A stretch of 64,000 nt of DNA, taken from the NCBI GenBank assembly GCA_003134765.1, contig PLCM01000011.1, positions 1 through 64,000 of the forward strand, written 5' to 3'. This stretch comes from Spartobacteria bacterium (GTDB lineage: Bacteria; Verrucomicrobiota; Verrucomicrobiia; Chthoniobacterales; UBA10450). The notes beneath the pieces are model-generated. The model was not told the origin of the DNA and did no database searches. It saw only the letters and a list, made by a program, of their open reading frames with translations. Positions within the stretch are counted from its first letter, which is position 1, and every line of letters begins with the position of its first letter. Shown in pieces: positions 61,151 to 64,000 of this stretch. Both the position numbers and the translations under genes were made by a program.

Positions 61151-62542
61151 ATGACAAAATATCCCACAGTTTGGCAGCGCAAGACGATGTGGTCGGCGCT
61201 CACGGCTGTCTTCATCGTGGTCCTCATTACGATCGCATGTTCCGTGGTCTGGATCGTCGCGAACGTGGTCGGGTTTATTCAGCCAATCCTCATCCCGGTG
61301 GCGATCGCAGTCATTCTTGCCTACCTCCTCGATCCCGTTGTCACGAAGATGTGTGAGAAAGGGCTCGGCCGAACCAAGTCGGTCTTTGCCTTGTTCGCGA
61401 TCGCGTTTCTGTCGATCGGGACGCTGGTCGCGTGGCTGGCGCCGGTCGTCTCCATGCAGGCGACCAACGTGGGCCGCGAGCTGCCAACGTATACGCAGAA
61501 GGCCCGCGACACGATCGTCGATCTCATTTTTAAGTACGATCACGCATTTGGGGGAATGACCACCAAGCGCGACAAGGTTTCGTCGCCCACGAGCAGCCTG
61601 CTCAATTGGTTGTTCGCCGCGCCGACGCCGTCGCGAAAAATTTCCCCGACCCCGGCACCGTCGCCGGACTCGGTCACGCCGCCGGAGAGTGCGTTGCTCG
61701 ATTCCCCAACGCCCTCGCCGCGCGACGAGATCGGCCCGATGCAGGAAAAAATCTCCTCCGCCGATCGCCAGCGTATCCAGGGCTGGGTCCAGCGCCAGTT
61801 GCCGAATCTCGAGCGCCAGTTGCCTTACATCAGTGAAAAAATCTGGGGCCTGCTCAAACAAAGCATCGGTGGTTTCCTCGGTGTCACCGGATTTCTTTTG
61901 AGCCTCGTGATGGTGCCGATCTATCTTTTCTTTCTCCTGAAAGAAAGCCCGGCGATCGAACGTCGCTGGCGCGAGTACCTTCCGCTGCGCAACTCGCCGG
62001 TGAAAAACGAAGTCGCCGCGGTGCTTTCGCAAATCAACAATTACGTCATCGCGTATTTTCGCGGCCAGCTTCTGGTCTGCCTGATCGACGGCACCCTCAT
62101 TGGCATCGCTCTTTATGCCACCGGATTGAATTTTGCGCCGCTCATCGGATTGCTGGTGGTCATTCTCACGATGATTCCTTACGTCGGCATCATCCTGTGC
62201 TGGATTCCGGCCGTTCTCATCGCGGCCGCGCAATGGGGCGATTGGACGCACCCGCTCATTGTCACCGGCGTTTTCCTCGTCGTGCAGAATCTCGAGGCGA
62301 TTTTCATCGCACCCCGGATCGTGGGGAATTCCGTGGGCTTGCATCCGATGACGGTGATTGTCTCCATTTTCGTCTGGGGGTTGCTGATTGGCGGATTGCT
62401 CGGGCCGATTTTGGCGGTACCACTAACAGCGACCATCAAGGTCCTGCTCGCGCGTTATGTGTGGGGGCGGCGACTGCGCGAGAAAGTGGCGGATGCAGTC
62501 GAAGAAGTTCCGGTGGTGAGACACGCCGAGAGTACGGCGTAG
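61151..62542 (+). CDS. AI-2E family (PerM/TqsA-like) membrane protein
   Basis: A 463-residue permease-like protein with about eight membrane segments in the family order: an N-terminal group (WSALTAVFIVVLITIACSVVW; PVAIAVILAYLLDPVV), a long soluble domain (residues about 130-250, with a Pro/Ser/Thr-rich insert at 155-195), then MVPIYLFFLLKES, LIGIALYATGLNFAPLIGLL and ILAVPLTATIKVLL. Members export diverse small solutes or act in Na+/H+ exchange; the autoinducer role is not general. Confidence 0.92.
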   Translation: MTKYPTVWQRKTMWSALTAVFIVVLITIACSVVWIVANVVGFIQPILIPVAIAVILAYLLDPVVTKMCEKGLGRTKSVFALFAIAFLSIGTLVAWLAPVVSMQATNVGRELPTYTQKARDTIVDLIFKYDHAFGGMTTKRDKVSSPTSSLLNWLFAAPTPSRKISPTPAPSPDSVTPPESALLDSPTPSPRDEIGPMQEKISSADRQRIQGWVQRQLPNLERQLPYISEKIWGLLKQSIGGFLGVTGFLLSLVMVPIYLFFLLKESPAIERRWREYLPLRNSPVKNEVAAVLSQINNYVIAYFRGQLLVCLIDGTLIGIALYATGLNFAPLIGLLVVILTMIPYVGIILCWIPAVLIAAAQWGDWTHPLIVTGVFLVVQNLEAIFIAPRIVGNSVGLHPMTVIVSIFVWGLLIGGLLGPILAVPLTATIKVLLARYVWGRRLREKVADAVEEVPVVRHAESTA

Positions 62543-62554
62543 CGTGAGCAATCT

Positions 62555-62598
62555 TGCTCTTGATCCTTTGTGGGGATGTTCCGGTAAGATCAAGAGCA
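62555..62598. repeat. Inverted repeat GCTCTTGATC
   Basis: TGCTCTTGATC (62555-62565) and GATCAAGAGCA (62588-62598) are exact inverse complements with a 22-base loop, 12 bases past the permease stop. It could be a terminator for the preceding gene, or a member of the dispersed inverted-repeat set. The remainder of the spacer to 62669 shows nothing further. Confidence 0.5.
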
Positions 62599-62669
62599 GG
62601 AGCAGGAATTTGCCCGGGGTCGCGTGGTTGAGTTGCATTCGCCCGCCCTTACAGGGATAGAAGTCCGCG

Positions 62670-64000
62670 ATGGCAGAACATGTGCGACGCGTCCGGCGCC
62701 GGCGCCGGGTAAAAAGGACAAGGAGTGGACGTTTGCAGTTCACTCGGGCGCGTCTTGCCATCTGTGCCGCTTCGCTTTTGCTCGGCTTCTTCTTTGGCTG
62801 GGTCGTCCTGACCTATGGGCCGCAAGCCTATCGCGGGTGGCGTGAGTCGAGCCTCCTCAAACAGGCGTCTGCGATGCTGGCGCGGGACGATTTCGACGGA
62901 GCCACCCGCTCCGCGCGCGAAGTGTTGCAAATCCATCACAACTCTCTTCCCGCGTTTCGGATCCTGGCCGAGGCGAGCGAAAAACAAAACCGTCCAGAGA
63001 CGGTCGCGTGGCGTGCGCAAGTCGCGCGACTCGAACCGGAGAATCTGGATAACCAGCTGAATCTCGCTTCCGCCGCCCTCCGCTTCGGCCAGCTCGATAC
63101 CGCAAGGAAAGCGCTGGAATCTGTGCCGCCGTCGCAACGCGACCGGGCGGCGTATCATGTCGTCGCCGGCTGGCTCGCGCGTGCGCAGGGCAACGACGCT
63201 GATGTCGAGATGCACTTTGCCGCGGCCGTCAGCCAGGAGCCGGCCAACGATCTTTATCAATTCAATCTTGCCGTGCTCCGCATCCGATCCGCGACGCCGG
63301 AGAAAAGCGACGAGGCGCGCAAAGTCCTCGACCGCTTGAGAGGGGTGGCGGCGTATCGGGCGGGTTCTCTCCGGGCGCTCTTGAGCGACGCCATCCAGCG
63401 CAACGATCTCCAGCGGGCCGACTCGCTTGCCCAGGATTTGCAGATGAGCCAGCAGGTCACCTTTTCCGATTATCTCCTTTGCCTGGAATTTTACCGGAAA
63501 CTTGACGAGAAAAAATTCTCCGCCCTGCTCGAAAAGGTGAAGCCGGTCGCGGCGCGCAATCCCCTCGATCTCGCGTTGCTGATGGACTGGTTGAACAAAA
63601 ATGGCCTCGGCGCGGAGGTGCTGAAATGGATGGAGAAGTTGCCGTCCGAGATCACGACGAACCCGCCGCCGGCCATCGCGATTGCCGATGCCTTCGCCGA
63701 CGCGAAAAACTGGTCGCGGCTAAAACGCTGGACGCGTGGCGGTGCCTGGGGGGATTCGGAATATCTCCGCCTCGCCTATCAGGCCTATAGCTCGAAGCAA
63801 TCGCGCCAGACTTCTTCCGACGCGGAATTTTCCGGGCTCTGGCATTCGGCGGAGCGTGCCGCCGCCGAGCAACCCGAGCGGGAGGTCAATCTGGCCCGCC
63901 TCGCCTCGAAGTGGAATTTCTCCACCGAGGCCGAACAACTCTGGCTCCGAGTCTCCAAAGATGCGCCGATGCGGAGAGAGGCACTCGATGCCTTGTTTCG
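62670..64000 (+). CDS. TPR-type membrane-anchored protein, cut by the window end
   Basis: An open frame from the ATG at 62670 to the end (443 codons and two bases). A very basic N-terminus (Arg-rich, residues 5-24) is followed by a signal-anchor helix (LAICAASLLLGFFFGWVVL) and then helical TPR-like repeats: SLLKQASAMLARDDFDGATR, FRILAEASEKQNRPETVAWR, NLASAALRFGQLDTARKALE. The 3' end is missing. It could be a cell-envelope scaffold like the TPR protein at 59276. The run of Arg codons near the start is unusual and the true start could be a later TTG (62736). Confidence 0.8.
   Translation, partial: MAEHVRRVRRRRRVKRTRSGRLQFTRARLAICAASLLLGFFFGWVVLTYGPQAYRGWRESSLLKQASAMLARDDFDGATRSAREVLQIHHNSLPAFRILAEASEKQNRPETVAWRAQVARLEPENLDNQLNLASAALRFGQLDTARKALESVPPSQRDRAAYHVVAGWLARAQGNDADVEMHFAAAVSQEPANDLYQFNLAVLRIRSATPEKSDEARKVLDRLRGVAAYRAGSLRALLSDAIQRNDLQRADSLAQDLQMSQQVTFSDYLLCLEFYRKLDEKKFSALLEKVKPVAARNPLDLALLMDWLNKNGLGAEVLKWMEKLPSEITTNPPPAIAIADAFADAKNWSRLKRWTRGGAWGDSEYLRLAYQAYSSKQSRQTSSDAEFSGLWHSAERAAAEQPEREVNLARLASKWNFSTEAEQLWLRVSKDAPMRREALDALF

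Noticed and set aside
61142..62344. 400-codon minus-strand frame opposite the AI-2E permease
   Set aside because: Low-complexity charged product with no family; the plus-strand membrane protein explains the region.

Overview
The window reads as a chromosome segment of a Verrucomicrobiota bacterium (Spartobacteria/Chthoniobacter-like by impression). This rests on the moderately high GC, very large autotransporter-type beta-strand repeat protein with a PEP-CTERM-like tail, an EpsB-type sugar transferase, a 34-residue AURKAIP1/COX24-like protein and many dispersed short repeats. No rRNA marker is present, so the phylum call is an inference.

Layout. 255-27973 (all +) is a Wzx/Wzy-type exopolysaccharide locus: carbamoyltransferase, two asparagine-synthase-like amidotransferases, a UDP-HexNAc dehydrogenase, flippase, eight glycosyltransferases (GT2 and GT4), three FkbM methyltransferases, another methyltransferase, a hexapeptide acyltransferase, a polymerase preceded by a truncated paralogue, an initiating phosphoglycosyltransferase and an O-antigen ligase-like protein. 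A HigBA toxin-antitoxin pair sits near its start. 28399-34777 (all -) holds the export machinery (Wzc-like tyrosine kinase, Wza-like export protein, beta-barrel protein), then a secreted protein, a FecR-domain protein and a small cysteine-containing protein. Together these could build, decorate (amide, carbamoyl, methyl, acetyl), polymerise and export an acidic heteropolysaccharide.

34965-46934 (+) holds a mini zinc ribbon, aldo/keto reductase, the giant repeat protein, a lipoprotein, a D,D-carboxypeptidase, phosphofructokinase, argG, a SurA/PpiD-like foldase and a TPR protein. 47158-57355 mixes a Tat-type aminotransferase, an outer-membrane protein remnant, two MFS and one POT transporter, thpR, smpB, rpoZ and a three-gene pilin-like operon. 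57679 to the end has tRNA-Pro(CGG), a His-rich metal-transporter-like protein coupled to a peroxiredoxin, the 34-residue basic protein, two TPR proteins and an AI-2E-family permease.

The least ordinary signal is the repeat landscape. Two classes are seen: (i) heptanucleotide tandem tracts plus a GC-rich module, mostly in the polysaccharide half and also found in frame inside two sugar-modification genes; (ii) inverted-repeat doublets of constant architecture but different sequence, occupying almost every spacer from 43 to 55 kb, including all three spacers of the rpoZ-smpB-MFS-thpR run. Other oddities are a probable single-base frameshift creating an apparent AsnB-glycosyltransferase fusion, a duplicated argG 3' end, and a decayed polymerase paralogue. 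All of this was read by eye without searches.
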